DNA of 64,000 bases, taken from NCBI GenBank assembly GCA_902801325.1, contig CADCHQ010000005.1:62001-126000 (forward strand), in the 5' to 3' direction. Within the stretch, counting starts at the first letter, position 1, and each line of letters begins with the position of its first letter. The notes under the pieces are model-generated. The model made no database searches. It saw only the letters and a program-made list of their open reading frames with translations, and had not been told where the DNA came from. The position numbers and the translations under genes were made by a program. Below are positions 16,626 to 24,984 of this stretch, piece after piece. The stretch comes from an uncultured Bacteroidales bacterium. Its GTDB lineage: Bacteria; Bacteroidota; Bacteroidia; Bacteroidales; Bacteroidaceae.

Positions 16626-18926
16626 TTATTTCCCTCTAAATTCTAATACCATATCAGCCACTCTTTGACCAGACAAACTTGTCACGATATTGTTAGGTGA
16701 ACCCTTCTGAAAGGAACTCTTCAACACAATACCATCTTTTGAGTACCATGTAATGGGCTTAGACCTACCAAAACTAACCGAGCCGACTTGACCTTTATGT
16801 GAATAGGAAACCTTATCCTTTTTTACCGTGAAGTCTATGACATTTGTCTTATTGCCTTGCGTCAGAACTATTTGAAAAGAGTGATTGCCGTCAACAATAT
16901 AAGTATAGTTTACTCCTTTATCAGGGATTTTTTTCATTTTCGCGGAATACTTCCCCACCGAGGATGAAGAAAACATTTGACGAATGCCACCTTTAGATTC
17001 ACCATGAGTATCCAAAATAAGTTCTGTATCCATGTCGCGTACGGAGACAGGAGCGGTGGTTTTGCTCCCTGAATAATTGTTTAAGTATGCCATACCGTTC
17101 AACGATGCTTTGCTAATCTTATTCCCTTTAATACGGACGGTATCAGCGGTAAAGAAAAAATACATGGGTGCTGATTCTGAAAAAGTATTATCAGAGATAT
17201 TGATCACACCATGCCGGTACTTGGAATATTCTTCGTTATATAATTGATTAAAAAGTGTAAAACACGTGCTCCCTTTTATCTTGAAAGAATTTCCAGTTAT
17301 AGTAACATTGTCAAGGTCATAAGCAGAGTTTGGAAAAACAAGATTTCCAGAAAGAGACTTGCACTCGAAATAATTGTCTCTCAGTGAGAATGAACGGTAT
17401 CTTGAAGAAGAACTTCGTCCTTTGATTGTGATGTTGCGATAGATGAGTGCATTTCGCTCCCAAATATACTCATCAATTGGTGACACGTTGTTGAATATGT
17501 TTGTATATATAGACTCTGAGTCTGCTCCCTCATTTAAAAATCTCTTGCCGTCTGAAATGAAAATGTTGTCAGTATAAACACGACGTGCTTTTTCTCCAAA
17601 TTTTTCAAGTGGATTTGACTTGCTCTTGCCGATTTCGCATTGTGGCTTTTTTGCGCCATTTTTAGAATAGGACATCATATCCTCAATGTAGTTATTCCTG
17701 TATATAACTTCGGCGCAAGACAGGTATGCATCGTAAGCGGTATAGCCTGCATTCTTTTTATCAGAGATATTTATAATATCCTTAAGATAATTGTTGGTAA
17801 AGACACATCGTTTACTTTTAACCAATGCTGCACAATAATATGAATTGTCCGTGCCCTCCTTTCCCTTGAACACATTTGAATCAATTACAACATCCCCAGA
17901 TGCTATAAGAATCTCTTCAGCCCATGGATTCGCATTGTCTTCATCAGGGTCGACGCGCTTTGAATGGCTACATGTCAAATAAATAGGAGCAGAATTGAAT
18001 CCTTCCCAAATATTATTTGCGATGTGACAACCGTCTTTTATAACAGCATTAAGAATGATAAATTTTCCAGTGTTGTCCGCATAGCAGTTAGATACGTGAA
18101 CAGATGGTATGCCATATGACGTTTTTTGAGGGTTTATGTTCTGAAATTCAATGCTGACGACTCGATTACAGGAAAAATGACAATTAAGAAAAGCTAGTGG
18201 AGATGTAGTAATTGCAGGATGCTTATCACGAGTGCCACATATAATATCGTCAGAAAAACCCTCTTTAGTGCTTCTGAAATGTACTCCGTTAGCATATATG
18301 CCACCACCATTGGTTACATCAAAGGCATATTTGGAAAATAGTAATTTCCCTCCGTATAAATGGATTTGATAGTCCAATAATAATGGCTTAGGAAAAGACA
18401 CATAGTATGTTCCATCAAAATATACATTTAATCTATTCTTTACTATAACTTGCAATTTTGAATAATTGAAGTCTTTGGCGCTTTGTGAGTTGGCTTTTAA
18501 TCCTAGCTCAGAAGCAGTATATATCGGAGCAATCTTTTCCCACTGACCAGCCAATCGACACCCTAGCTTTTTATTTCTTGCAGAACTGTATTTTGCATCT
18601 TCGCCCTGCAGTGTTCCATTTTCAATGTTCCCATTACGTAAAACAAATACTGAATTTTTAGGAACATTAAGATTCTTACCCTTTAAGTCATACGTCCTGT
18701 CAACCACATATATTGTATTCTCGTACGCCAAGAGCTTATTTAGATCTTGTTCCTTGTTCAATACGATATAACGCACCTCCGCTGGCGTATTCGCTTTCAG
18801 CAAGGCTTTATACTTTGCATCGCCAATTTCCTTCGCTGCTTCATAAGAAGTTGGAACGGTTTGTGCTGGTATGTTAAACATTACCAGTAAATTGGTGGTA
18901 AAAAAGAGTATTAACCGTTTAATCAT
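16626..18926 (-). CDS. Secreted right-handed beta-helix protein
   Basis: 766 residues. A signal peptide is evident (MIKRLILFFTTNLLVMFNIP, then AQ). A helical region (residues 28-75) is followed by a first sheet with VLRNGNIENGTLQG. Long parallel beta-helix coils rich in Asn-x-Phe/Ile turns follow, such as VIDSNVFKG, CVFTNNYLKD, VIYRNNYIED and LRDNYFECK. This is the architecture of pectate-lyase-like or NosD-like folds. No catalytic residues can be assigned. The last 90 residues form a separate beta domain. It is unusual to find a secreted 84-kDa beta-helix protein inside a polysaccharide assembly operon. It may be a periplasmic lyase or hydrolase, an editing enzyme or a surface binder. Confidence 0.7.
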   Translation of the reverse strand: MIKRLILFFTTNLLVMFNIPAQTVPTSYEAAKEIGDAKYKALLKANTPAEVRYIVLNKEQDLNKLLAYENTIYVVDRTYDLKGKNLNVPKNSVFVLRNGNIENGTLQGEDAKYSSARNKKLGCRLAGQWEKIAPIYTASELGLKANSQSAKDFNYSKLQVIVKNRLNVYFDGTYYVSFPKPLLLDYQIHLYGGKLLFSKYAFDVTNGGGIYANGVHFRSTKEGFSDDIICGTRDKHPAITTSPLAFLNCHFSCNRVVSIEFQNINPQKTSYGIPSVHVSNCYADNTGKFIILNAVIKDGCHIANNIWEGFNSAPIYLTCSHSKRVDPDEDNANPWAEEILIASGDVVIDSNVFKGKEGTDNSYYCAALVKSKRCVFTNNYLKDIINISDKKNAGYTAYDAYLSCAEVIYRNNYIEDMMSYSKNGAKKPQCEIGKSKSNPLEKFGEKARRVYTDNIFISDGKRFLNEGADSESIYTNIFNNVSPIDEYIWERNALIYRNITIKGRSSSSRYRSFSLRDNYFECKSLSGNLVFPNSAYDLDNVTITGNSFKIKGSTCFTLFNQLYNEEYSKYRHGVINISDNTFSESAPMYFFFTADTVRIKGNKISKASLNGMAYLNNYSGSKTTAPVSVRDMDTELILDTHGESKGGIRQMFSSSSVGKYSAKMKKIPDKGVNYTYIVDGNHSFQIVLTQGNKTNVIDFTVKKDKVSYSHKGQVGSVSFGRSKPITWYSKDGIVLKSSFQKGSPNNIVTSLSGQRVADMVLEFRGK

Positions 18927-18998
18927 TAGTGCTGTGATTTATGCCTCACAGATTTAAAAGCATATTCTTTATACCATTCTGCGAACCTTATAATAGTT

Positions 18999-19033
18999 GA
19001 TAGATGATAGGTGAGAAGTGATAGCTGAGTTAA
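18999..19033. repeat. Five heptamers (GATAGRT class) at the epimerase 3' end
   Basis: GATAGAT, GATAGGT, GAGAAGT, GATAGCT and GAGTTAA in 7-bp register. The last unit overlaps the stop codon of the epimerase gene (19030-19032). Confidence 0.75.
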
Positions 19034-20229
19034 AGATTGTGATACGCGGCATACCACTCTGCAAAGTGACGGAGCCCCTCTCTTAAAGTGATTCGTGGTA
19101 CGAATCCGAAGTCCCTTTCTAGTGCGGTAGAGTCTGCGTAAGTAACTGGAACGTCACCTGGTTGCATGGGAACCAATTCTTTGTGCGCCTCGAAGTCGTA
19201 ATCGGCAGGGAGAACACCAGCACGGATGAGTTCTTCCTGAAGGATAGTAACGAAATCGAGGAGGTTCTCAGGCTGACCGCCACCTATATTATATATCTTA
19301 TATGGGGGGATGGGGAGGCCATCCTCACCAACCGCCTTCTCTGGGGCATGTTGCATCACACGGATGATGCCTTCGACGATGTCGTCGACATAGGTGAAGT
19401 CACGACGGCAGTTGCCGTAGTTGAATATCTGGATGGTATCGCCTTTTACCAGTTTGTTTGTAAAGCCGAAGTAGGCCATGTCGGGACGACCGGCAGGACC
19501 ATAGACAGTGAAGAAACGGAGACCTGTGGAGGGTATGTTGTAGAGTTTACTATAGGCATGGGCCAGGAGTTCGTTGCTCTTCTTCGTTGCGGCATATAGA
19601 GAAACGGGGTTATCCACGCGGTCGTCGGTGCTGAACGGTACTTTCTTGTTGCCGCCATAGACACTGCTGCTGCTGGCGTAGACGAGATGGCGAACGCCTT
19701 TGTAAGTCGAGGGTCTAAGGTCGGAGGTCGGAGGTCGTAAGTTGTCCTTTGACTGTTGAGCATTCTTGCTCCGCTCTGCTACGCAAGCGTCTCCTGTCGT
19801 CGCCGAGCGGACCATTGACCATTGACCATTTTCAGTTTGGTCATAGGAATGACGGCAGGCCTCGAGGATGTTGTAGAAGCCGATGATGTTGGACTGGATG
19901 TAGGCATCGGGGTTGGTGATGCTGTAGCGGACACCGGCCTGTGCTGCGAGGTTGACGACGATGTCGAACTGCTCCTCGGCAAAGAGATTGTCAATTAACG
20001 ATTTATCTGCTAAATCGGCTTTAATAAAGCGATATTGATGCTCGGGATGTTCAGCAATCTTTTTCTCAATGAGATTCAGACGGTATTCCTTGAGACTTGG
20101 ATCGTAGTAGTCGTTGAGATTGTCCAGTCCTACGATACGTACGCTTTCTCCTTGGAGCCCCTCATCTAAGAGTCTCAAGACAAGATTCGCGCCTATAAAA
20201 CCGGCAGAGCCGGTAACGAGGATGTTCAT
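19030..20229 (-). CDS. NAD-dependent UDP-glucuronate 4-epimerase-like, with a repeat-derived insert
   Basis: A long-chain SDR of 399 residues. The start MNILVTGSAGFIGANL carries the GxxGxxG motif. DNLNDYYDPSLKEYRL and AAQAGVRYSITNPDAYIQSN are typical of UDP-GlcA C4-epimerases. The catalytic Ser and Tyr lie in YASSSSVYG and SLYAATKKS. The family is usually about 340-350 residues. The excess is a 46-residue block, residues 130-176, between ILEACRHSY and KGVRHLVYA, which are normally adjacent. That block (19702-19842) is low-complexity and built from heptamers (ACCATTG and GGTCGGA classes) around a GC-rich repeat that recurs at 24843-24884. The frame stays open. It lies next to a kinase and nucleotidyltransferase suited to uronic acid salvage. 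Confidence 0.85.
   Translation of the reverse strand: MNILVTGSAGFIGANLVLRLLDEGLQGESVRIVGLDNLNDYYDPSLKEYRLNLIEKKIAEHPEHQYRFIKADLADKSLIDNLFAEEQFDIVVNLAAQAGVRYSITNPDAYIQSNIIGFYNILEACRHSYDQTENGQWSMVRSATTGDACVAERSKNAQQSKDNLRPPTSDLRPSTYKGVRHLVYASSSSVYGGNKKVPFSTDDRVDNPVSLYAATKKSNELLAHAYSKLYNIPSTGLRFFTVYGPAGRPDMAYFGFTNKLVKGDTIQIFNYGNCRRDFTYVDDIVEGIIRVMQHAPEKAVGEDGLPIPPYKIYNIGGGQPENLLDFVTILQEELIRAGVLPADYDFEAHKELVPMQPGDVPVTYADSTALERDFGFVPRITLREGLRHFAEWYAAYHNL
19702..19842. repeat. Composite repeat insert inside the epimerase gene
   Basis: From left to right on the plus strand: GGTCTAA, GGTCGGA, GGTCGGA, GGTCGTA and AGTTGTC (19712-19746), then a GC-rich element (19765-19809), then ACCATTG, ACCATTG and ACCATTT (19810-19830). 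The GC-rich part has CTACGCAAGCGTC and GCCGAGCG and matches 24843-24884, with a partial match at 21253-21274. At those other places it is intergenic, but here it is translated in frame. Confidence 0.85.
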
Positions 20230-20246
20230 TGCGGTAGTTGAATAGC

Positions 20247-20286
20247 TTAGTAGCTTAGTTGTTTAGTAGTTTAATGGTTTAGTAGC
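20247..20286. repeat. Five octamers (TTAGTAGC class) between epimerase and nucleotidyltransferase
   Basis: TTAGTAGC, TTAGTTGT, TTAGTAGT, TTAATGGT and TTAGTAGC in strict 8-bp register. The same octamer family fills the next several gene junctions in this block. Confidence 0.9.
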
Positions 20287-20295
20287 ATTAATTAC

Positions 20296-21114
20296 TTAAT
20301 GCCTCCTCCCTTCCTCCCCCTCAAGGGAGAGACTTGTTATGCCTTTGTAAGTGCGTTGCACTTCTTCGTAGCTTTGGAGGTTGCCGATGTCGTAACGGTG
20401 GCCGGGCATTTCCATGGCATGGACGGGGACTTGGGTGCAGAGCCAGGCGATGTAACTGCCGGGGGCGTCGGTGCCGCAGCCCTGACGAATGCCTTCACTG
20501 ACGAGTTGGGCATCCTGAGAGGTGTAGTAATAAAAGGGAGGACATGCCCAGTGGGTGGCGGGTGTGGGTGACTTCTCTGTCATGTTAACTACGAGGTCGT
20601 CGTCGTTGACAGTGACGACACCGCACTTAAGGAGGCGCTGCTCGGATGGCTCATAGAAACGCATGATACAGGACGTGCCTTTCTGATGGGCGTAGCGGAT
20701 GAAGTGGGTGAGACTGAAGTCGAGAACATTGTCGCCTGCAATGACGAGGTAGCCATCGGAAGGGGCATTACCTTGGGCATTGACATGTTGAATGGCAAGC
20801 TCGATGTCGCGAACAGCACCGAGACGGGTTTCGTTGGTGGATGTGCCGTCGTCTAAGACCGTAATTGGTCTTAATGAAGAATTAAGAGTTAAGAATGAAG
20901 AATTATTTTTTATCTCCGCCCATTCCTGGAAATGTGGGGCGAAGCGGTGGTTGGAGATGACGATGTATTCGTCGACAAGACCGCAGGTGGCGATGTCATC
21001 GATGAGCCAGTCGAGGATGGTCTTTTCCCCAACCTTCAAGAGTGGTTTTGGGAAGTTCTCGGTGAGGGGATATAGACGGGTGGCATAGCCTGCGGCGAGA
21101 ATGAGGACTTTCAT
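20296..21114 (-). CDS. NDP-sugar pyrophosphorylase (nucleotidyltransferase family)
   Basis: 272 residues. MKVLILAAGYATRLYPLTEN is the G-x-G-x-R-L-x-P-L-T nucleotide-binding signature, followed by KPLLKVGEKTILD. DGYLVIAGDNVLDF provides the metal-binding Asp. The enzyme should transfer UMP, dTMP or a similar group from an NTP to a sugar 1-phosphate. Next to a GHMP kinase and a UDP-GlcA 4-epimerase-like enzyme, the simplest reading is sugar-1-phosphate from the kinase being turned into UDP-sugar. Residues 68-82 (IKNNSSFLTLNSSLR) are encoded by a heptamer array (20874-20901) and look like an insert between HFQEWAE and PITVLDDG. The last residues, SLSLEGEEGRRH, are encoded by a C-rich repeat and probably replace the native C-terminus. 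Confidence 0.85.
   Translation of the reverse strand: MKVLILAAGYATRLYPLTENFPKPLLKVGEKTILDWLIDDIATCGLVDEYIVISNHRFAPHFQEWAEIKNNSSFLTLNSSLRPITVLDDGTSTNETRLGAVRDIELAIQHVNAQGNAPSDGYLVIAGDNVLDFSLTHFIRYAHQKGTSCIMRFYEPSEQRLLKCGVVTVNDDDLVVNMTEKSPTPATHWACPPFYYYTSQDAQLVSEGIRQGCGTDAPGSYIAWLCTQVPVHAMEMPGHRYDIGNLQSYEEVQRTYKGITSLSLEGEEGRRH
20874..20901. repeat. Four heptamers (ATGAAGA class) inside the nucleotidyltransferase gene
   Basis: ATGAAGA, ATTAAGA, GTTAAGA and ATGAAGA in 7-bp register on the plus strand, then a degenerate fifth (ATTATTT). In frame in the coding sequence; encodes SSFLTLNSS. Confidence 0.83.
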
Positions 21115-21123
21115 TTTGACAGT

Positions 21124-21179
21124 TTAAAAGTTTAGTAGCTTAATTGCTTAGTAGCTTAAAAGTTTAACAGGTTAATGTT
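21124..21179. repeat. Seven octamers (TTAGTAGC class) upstream of the nucleotidyltransferase
   Basis: TTAAAAGT, TTAGTAGC, TTAATTGC, TTAGTAGC, TTAAAAGT, TTAACAGG and TTAATGTT in 8-bp register, starting ten bases upstream of the ATG. Next to it, at 21212-21231, is a reversed copy of the C-rich CCCTCAAGGGA-type element, and at 21253-21274 a piece of the GC-rich repeat found in the epimerase gene. Confidence 0.9.
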
Positions 21180-21295
21180 TACCGCTTAAAGTTTTTGAGT
21201 TATGGATGATAGCTCCCTTCCCTTGAGGGGCAATGCAAGTTCTTGAATGAATCAAGCGTCACAAGGGCCGAGCGAGGCGTCAGCATTGGGGAGGC

Positions 21296-22495
21296 TCAGC
21301 CGACGGAGGGCATGGATGGGGAGAGGCTTATGCCGTCGGCACTGTGGCAGACGTGGATGGAGAATTTGTCTGCGAGGTTGGGGAAGGCGCGGAGATAGTC
21401 GTGGGTGATGCGGGCAATGATGCGCTCACGTTCACTGGGTTGGCTGAGTGCCATGCAACATCCTTTGAAGCCGGCACCGCTGAAGCGGCCTCCGTAGATG
21501 CCATCGGTATGAAGCATGATGTCATAGAGGGTTTTCAGTTCTGGCGAACCGGTTTCCCAGTTGTTGATGCTTGACCATCCACTTTCGAAACTGAGGCGAC
21601 CATAGGTCTCGAGGTCACCTCGGCGCCAGGCTTCTGCTCCTGCTTCGACACGGGCATATTCAGTGAACCAGTGTTCGGCACGGCGACGCCAAGTGTCGGG
21701 CAAACGGTCTTTGTATTGCTCATAGACTTCTCGGGGAACTTCTCGTAGATTGGTTTCGGCAAATTTGCCGTAGGGGAGTCCTGCATAGGCTTTGAGGGCG
21801 TAGGCCGCAGAGCGGCATTCATCGACACGCATGTTGAAAGCACTGCCTGCCAGGGTGCGCTCCACACCGCTGAAGAGAATGAGGATGTCGTAGGCTGGCA
21901 TCTGAGGATGGGTGGGGATGAGCTCGTACTCGTCGGTACGGGTGTCGAGGTAGAGCAGATGGTCTCGTTTGGAATATATCTCGCAACTTTGGTCGAGCTT
22001 GCCACTGCTAACGCCTACATAGTTGTTCTCAACGGAAACCGCCATTTGGATGAGTTCGAGGGCAGGTGGTGTGAGATTGTTGACTCGACAGAGGGCTCCA
22101 AGGAATGCGAGCGTGACAGCGGCTGAAGAGGATAGTCCTCCAATGGGAAGCGTACCTTCGATGACGCCACTCATGCCACGGCGAAGCGGATAGCGGCGAG
22201 CGAGTTCAAGGGTTGCCCCGCGAAGGTAGTCGGCCCAATCGCTTTGTCGCTGGGCTGGGACTTGTGCAATGTGCCACTGGGCGCGTTTGTCGAACTGCAG
22301 GGAGCAGAGTTCTACGACACCGTTTTCCTTCGGCCGATAGGCAATGTGGATGCCTTTGTCGATGGCCAGTCCTGTTATCTTTCCCAGATTGTGGTCGGAG
22401 TGTGCTCCGATGGGGCAGATGCGGTAGGGGCAAAAGGATATGCCTTCCGCCTCTTTATGATAAAGTTCTTGAAATTTCTGTTCGCAGGATAACAT
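21296..22495 (-). CDS. GHMP-family sugar kinase, galactokinase/galacturonokinase type
   Basis: 399 residues. YRICPIGAHSDHNLGKITGL near residue 23 is the galactokinase-family substrate motif. EGTLPIGGLSSSAAVTLAFL is the ATP-binding GHMP loop, and GAGFKGCCMAL is the third motif. Catalytic Asp and Glu positions are kept in KLDQSCEIY. The Pro-Tyr-Arg-Ile-Cys-Pro-x-Gly-Ala-His run is closer to plant galacturonokinase than to GalK, which has GRxNLIGEHxDY. With the nucleotidyltransferase and UDP-GlcA 4-epimerase-like gene downstream, I infer phosphorylation of free galacturonic or glucuronic acid at C1 and salvage to UDP-uronates. Activity on galactose is the alternative. Confidence 0.82.
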   Translation of the reverse strand: MLSCEQKFQELYHKEAEGISFCPYRICPIGAHSDHNLGKITGLAIDKGIHIAYRPKENGVVELCSLQFDKRAQWHIAQVPAQRQSDWADYLRGATLELARRYPLRRGMSGVIEGTLPIGGLSSSAAVTLAFLGALCRVNNLTPPALELIQMAVSVENNYVGVSSGKLDQSCEIYSKRDHLLYLDTRTDEYELIPTHPQMPAYDILILFSGVERTLAGSAFNMRVDECRSAAYALKAYAGLPYGKFAETNLREVPREVYEQYKDRLPDTWRRRAEHWFTEYARVEAGAEAWRRGDLETYGRLSFESGWSSINNWETGSPELKTLYDIMLHTDGIYGGRFSGAGFKGCCMALSQPSERERIIARITHDYLRAFPNLADKFSIHVCHSADGISLSPSMPSVG

Positions 22496-22505
22496 CTTTA
22501 TTTAG

Positions 22506-22569
22506 TTGATAGGTTATTAGCTTAATAGCTTAAAAGCTTAGTTGGTTACTTGCTTAATAGGTTAACAGT
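22506..22569. repeat. Eight octamers (TTAATAGC class) upstream of the sugar kinase
   Basis: TTGATAGG, TTATTAGC, TTAATAGC, TTAAAAGC, TTAGTTGG, TTACTTGC, TTAATAGG and TTAACAGT in 8-bp register. The remainder of this 183-bp spacer has no ORF and no clear promoter. Confidence 0.92.
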
Positions 22570-22678
22570 GCTTCGTGATGCGACTTGAGGTAAAAAACCT
22601 TGTGATGGTCTCCGTTCTTTTTATGATATAGCTCTTGAACGATATCTTAACAGAAAAAATGCAGGGGTAGTGATTCTC

Positions 22679-23374
22679 TTATTTATAACAATATCCACCG
22701 TTGACTTCTATTTGACTGCCATTAATGAAGGCATTATCGATGCAGAAACGGAAAGCGTCGACGACCTCATCAATGCTGGCGAAACGGTGGATGGCGGTTT
22801 TTTTGTATATGTTTTGTTTGATCTGCTCGGGTTTATCCTTCTGCCAAGGAGTCTCTACAAAGCCAGGTATGATGGCATTGACAGTGGTGCCTGTTCCCTC
22901 GAATTCTTTGACAAGATTCTTGGCCAAAGCACAAACTGCAGACTTGGTGACGCCATAACTGAGAACTGTGGCATGAGGATGAACGGCCATCTGAGAGCCT
23001 GTGAAAATGATGCGGGATCCTTGAGGAATGAGGGAAAAGAGTTCGCGTACTATAATATAATGGGAATTGACAGCAACCTCCATCTGACTATCCCAATCAC
23101 TGTCGGTGGTCTCGGTGAATGACTTGCGAATGCTCATGCCCGCATTACAGATAATGCAGTCGATATGAGTGGCGTGGGAACGGACATAATTGATGAACTG
23201 ATAGGTTTCTTCCCGTTTGGTCTGATCAATTTTGATGGCTTCGTAATTTTCGATACTATCAGTAAAGTCGGGACCAACATAAGTGGCGAAAACATAGTAA
23301 CCTTTGTTTAGGAGCATCTTTGCTACTCCTAACCCAATGCCCGAGGTTCCACCAGTTACGATTGCGTATTTCAT
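22679..23374 (-). CDS. SDR-family oxidoreductase
   Basis: 231 residues. MKYAIVTGGTSGIGLGVA carries TGxxxGIG. ICNAG is the NNAG equivalent. The catalytic Ser is in FTGSQMAV and the Tyr-Lys pair in YGVTKSAV; the late motif is IPGFVETPW. A classical NAD(P)-dependent reductase. It follows the cytidylyltransferase-oxidoreductase fusion by 76 bp. A pairing of cytidylyltransferase with a reductase recalls CDP-ribitol and CDP-polyol synthesis, so reduction of a phosphorylated ketose is possible. Substrate unknown. Confidence 0.85.
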   Translation of the reverse strand: MKYAIVTGGTSGIGLGVAKMLLNKGYYVFATYVGPDFTDSIENYEAIKIDQTKREETYQFINYVRSHATHIDCIICNAGMSIRKSFTETTDSDWDSQMEVAVNSHYIIVRELFSLIPQGSRIIFTGSQMAVHPHATVLSYGVTKSAVCALAKNLVKEFEGTGTTVNAIIPGFVETPWQKDKPEQIKQNIYKKTAIHRFASIDEVVDAFRFCIDNAFINGSQIEVNGGYCYK

Positions 23375-23450
23375 AAAAATAGTATTATTCTGTGCTATAG
23401 GCTACTCTTCAACATAGATCAAAAACTCTGCGTTCGGATTGCACCATAGT

Positions 23451-24794
23451 TCATATTTCGGTGACGTCCGTGTGATTACGATATTGTTCGATGATGCGTG
23501 CAATGGCAATACTTTCTCGGCGACGCAGACGATAGGAACTCAGACGACCATTCACAATCATGGAGATAAATTCTTGTATTTCGTAGCGAAGTCCATCACC
23601 GTCATAGCTGTAAAAGTACTTTCGGTTCTTGGTCTGATCCTCATAACGTACCTCGAAGTAGTCGGTGAGCCACCAAGGTGCGGGCACATAGACATAACCC
23701 TTTGTGCCTGACACCACGAGGTTGCCCTCGGTCTTCACTCCGATTCCTAACGTGATGGAGGCTGTGGCATGCGGGAAGTTGATGACTCCTTTTGTGAAGA
23801 TGTCCACCCCATCCTGCATCTTCGAGTGGAAGTTGGCATCGGCAATGTCGCGTCCCAGCAGCTTGATGATGGCCATCAGTGTAAGGGGGGCATGTTCCGT
23901 CATAGAACCGCCTGCTTGACTGGCATCCAATTCACGCGTGGGGGCTTCCACCATCTTCGACAGCGATGCTTTCACGTCGACCACTTCGCCAATAATACCG
24001 CTCTTTACCAACGTTACCAGATGCATAAAGCCTGGACAATGGGCAGTCTTGCTGGCTTCCAACAGCACTAGACGTTTCTCTGCGGCCAGCGAATAGAGTT
24101 CCTGTGCTTCGGCTTCGGATAGGACAAAGGGTATCTCGCACAATACGTGCTTGCCTGCCAAGAGTGCTCGTTTGGTGTAGTTATAGTGTGTTAGATGGGG
24201 CGAAGCCACATATACGGCATCTACGCCTCGGATGAACGCATCAAAGTCTGTATGATAACTCTCTAACTGGAATTGCTCGCAGAAAGACTTTGCCTCTTCT
24301 TCGTCGGGATTCAGGACGGAAACGACTTTAATGCCATTCACCACCTTACTTTCGGGTACAAACCTCTTGGCGATGCGGCCTGAACCGATAATGCCTACAC
24401 GGAATACGGTCTCTGATTCCTCGCGAAGTTGTGTCGATGATATGCCCTCTGTCCGAGGCAGATAAACCACCTGGCAGTACTCCTTTAGGTAGTCGAACTT
24501 GCCTTCCCAGTCACTGCCGATGGCGAAAATATCCACATCGTATTTCTGGATGTCATCGATCTTCTGACCCACATAATCCTCGATAACTATTTCGTCGGCA
24601 TAACCTGTGGCCTTTACTGCCTCAACGCGTTCTAATACATTATTACGTACATTCAGTTTACCACGTCCGCGGTCGAAACTGTCACTGGTGACTCCCACGA
24701 TGAGATAGTCGCCCAATTCCTTAGCTCTGCGCAAGAGGTTGATATGTCCCTGATGCAACAGGTCGTATGTGCCGTAGGTTATAACTTTTTTCAT
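23451..24794 (-). CDS. Fusion of TagD-type cytidylyltransferase and Gfo/Idh/MocA oxidoreductase
   Basis: 447 residues in two domains. Residues 1-130 are a glycerol-3-phosphate cytidylyltransferase-like domain, with GTYDLLHQGHINLLRRA (the HxGH motif) and RTEGISSTQLRE (the ISSTxLR motif). Residues 140-447 are a Gfo/Idh/MocA dehydrogenase. Its VGIIGSGRIAKRF is the dinucleotide loop and AGKHVLCEIPFVLSEAEA is the substrate-side motif. In most of this family the latter reads EKP; here the Lys is Ile, so the usual proton-relay Lys is missing. Together they suggest synthesis or oxidation/reduction of a CDP-linked polyol or sugar. The fusion shows the two steps belong to one pathway. Confidence 0.83.
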   Translation of the reverse strand: MKKVITYGTYDLLHQGHINLLRRAKELGDYLIVGVTSDSFDRGRGKLNVRNNVLERVEAVKATGYADEIVIEDYVGQKIDDIQKYDVDIFAIGSDWEGKFDYLKEYCQVVYLPRTEGISSTQLREESETVFRVGIIGSGRIAKRFVPESKVVNGIKVVSVLNPDEEEAKSFCEQFQLESYHTDFDAFIRGVDAVYVASPHLTHYNYTKRALLAGKHVLCEIPFVLSEAEAQELYSLAAEKRLVLLEASKTAHCPGFMHLVTLVKSGIIGEVVDVKASLSKMVEAPTRELDASQAGGSMTEHAPLTLMAIIKLLGRDIADANFHSKMQDGVDIFTKGVINFPHATASITLGIGVKTEGNLVVSGTKGYVYVPAPWWLTDYFEVRYEDQTKNRKYFYSYDGDGLRYEIQEFISMIVNGRLSSYRLRRRESIAIARIIEQYRNHTDVTEI

Positions 24795-24807
24795 GATGGA
24801 GTGAGGC

Positions 24808-24947
24808 TTAGTAGTTGAATAGTTTAGTAGCTTAAGTAGGTTCTTGCTCCTCTTCGCTACGCAAGCGTCCCGTTGGGCCGAGCGAATAGCTTACTTGCTT
24901 AGTAGCTTAAATAGGTTAATAGCTTACTTGCTTAATAGGTTAACAGA
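24808..24947. repeat. Octamer arrays flanking a GC-rich repeat
   Basis: Octamers run from 24808 to 24839 (TTAGTAGT, TGAATAGT, TTAGTAGC, TTAAGTAG). A GC-rich element with CTACGCAAGCGTCCCG and GGCCGAGCG follows at 24843-24884, then more octamers from 24891 to 24947 (TTACTTGC, TTAGTAGC, a nine-base TTAAATAGG, TTAATAGC, TTACTTGC, TTAATAGG, TTAACAGA). The GC-rich unit is the one found inside the epimerase gene. Confidence 0.88.
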
Positions 24948-24984
24948 TAGTGGTTTTTTGCTCTTTTGTCCATTATCTTGATCC

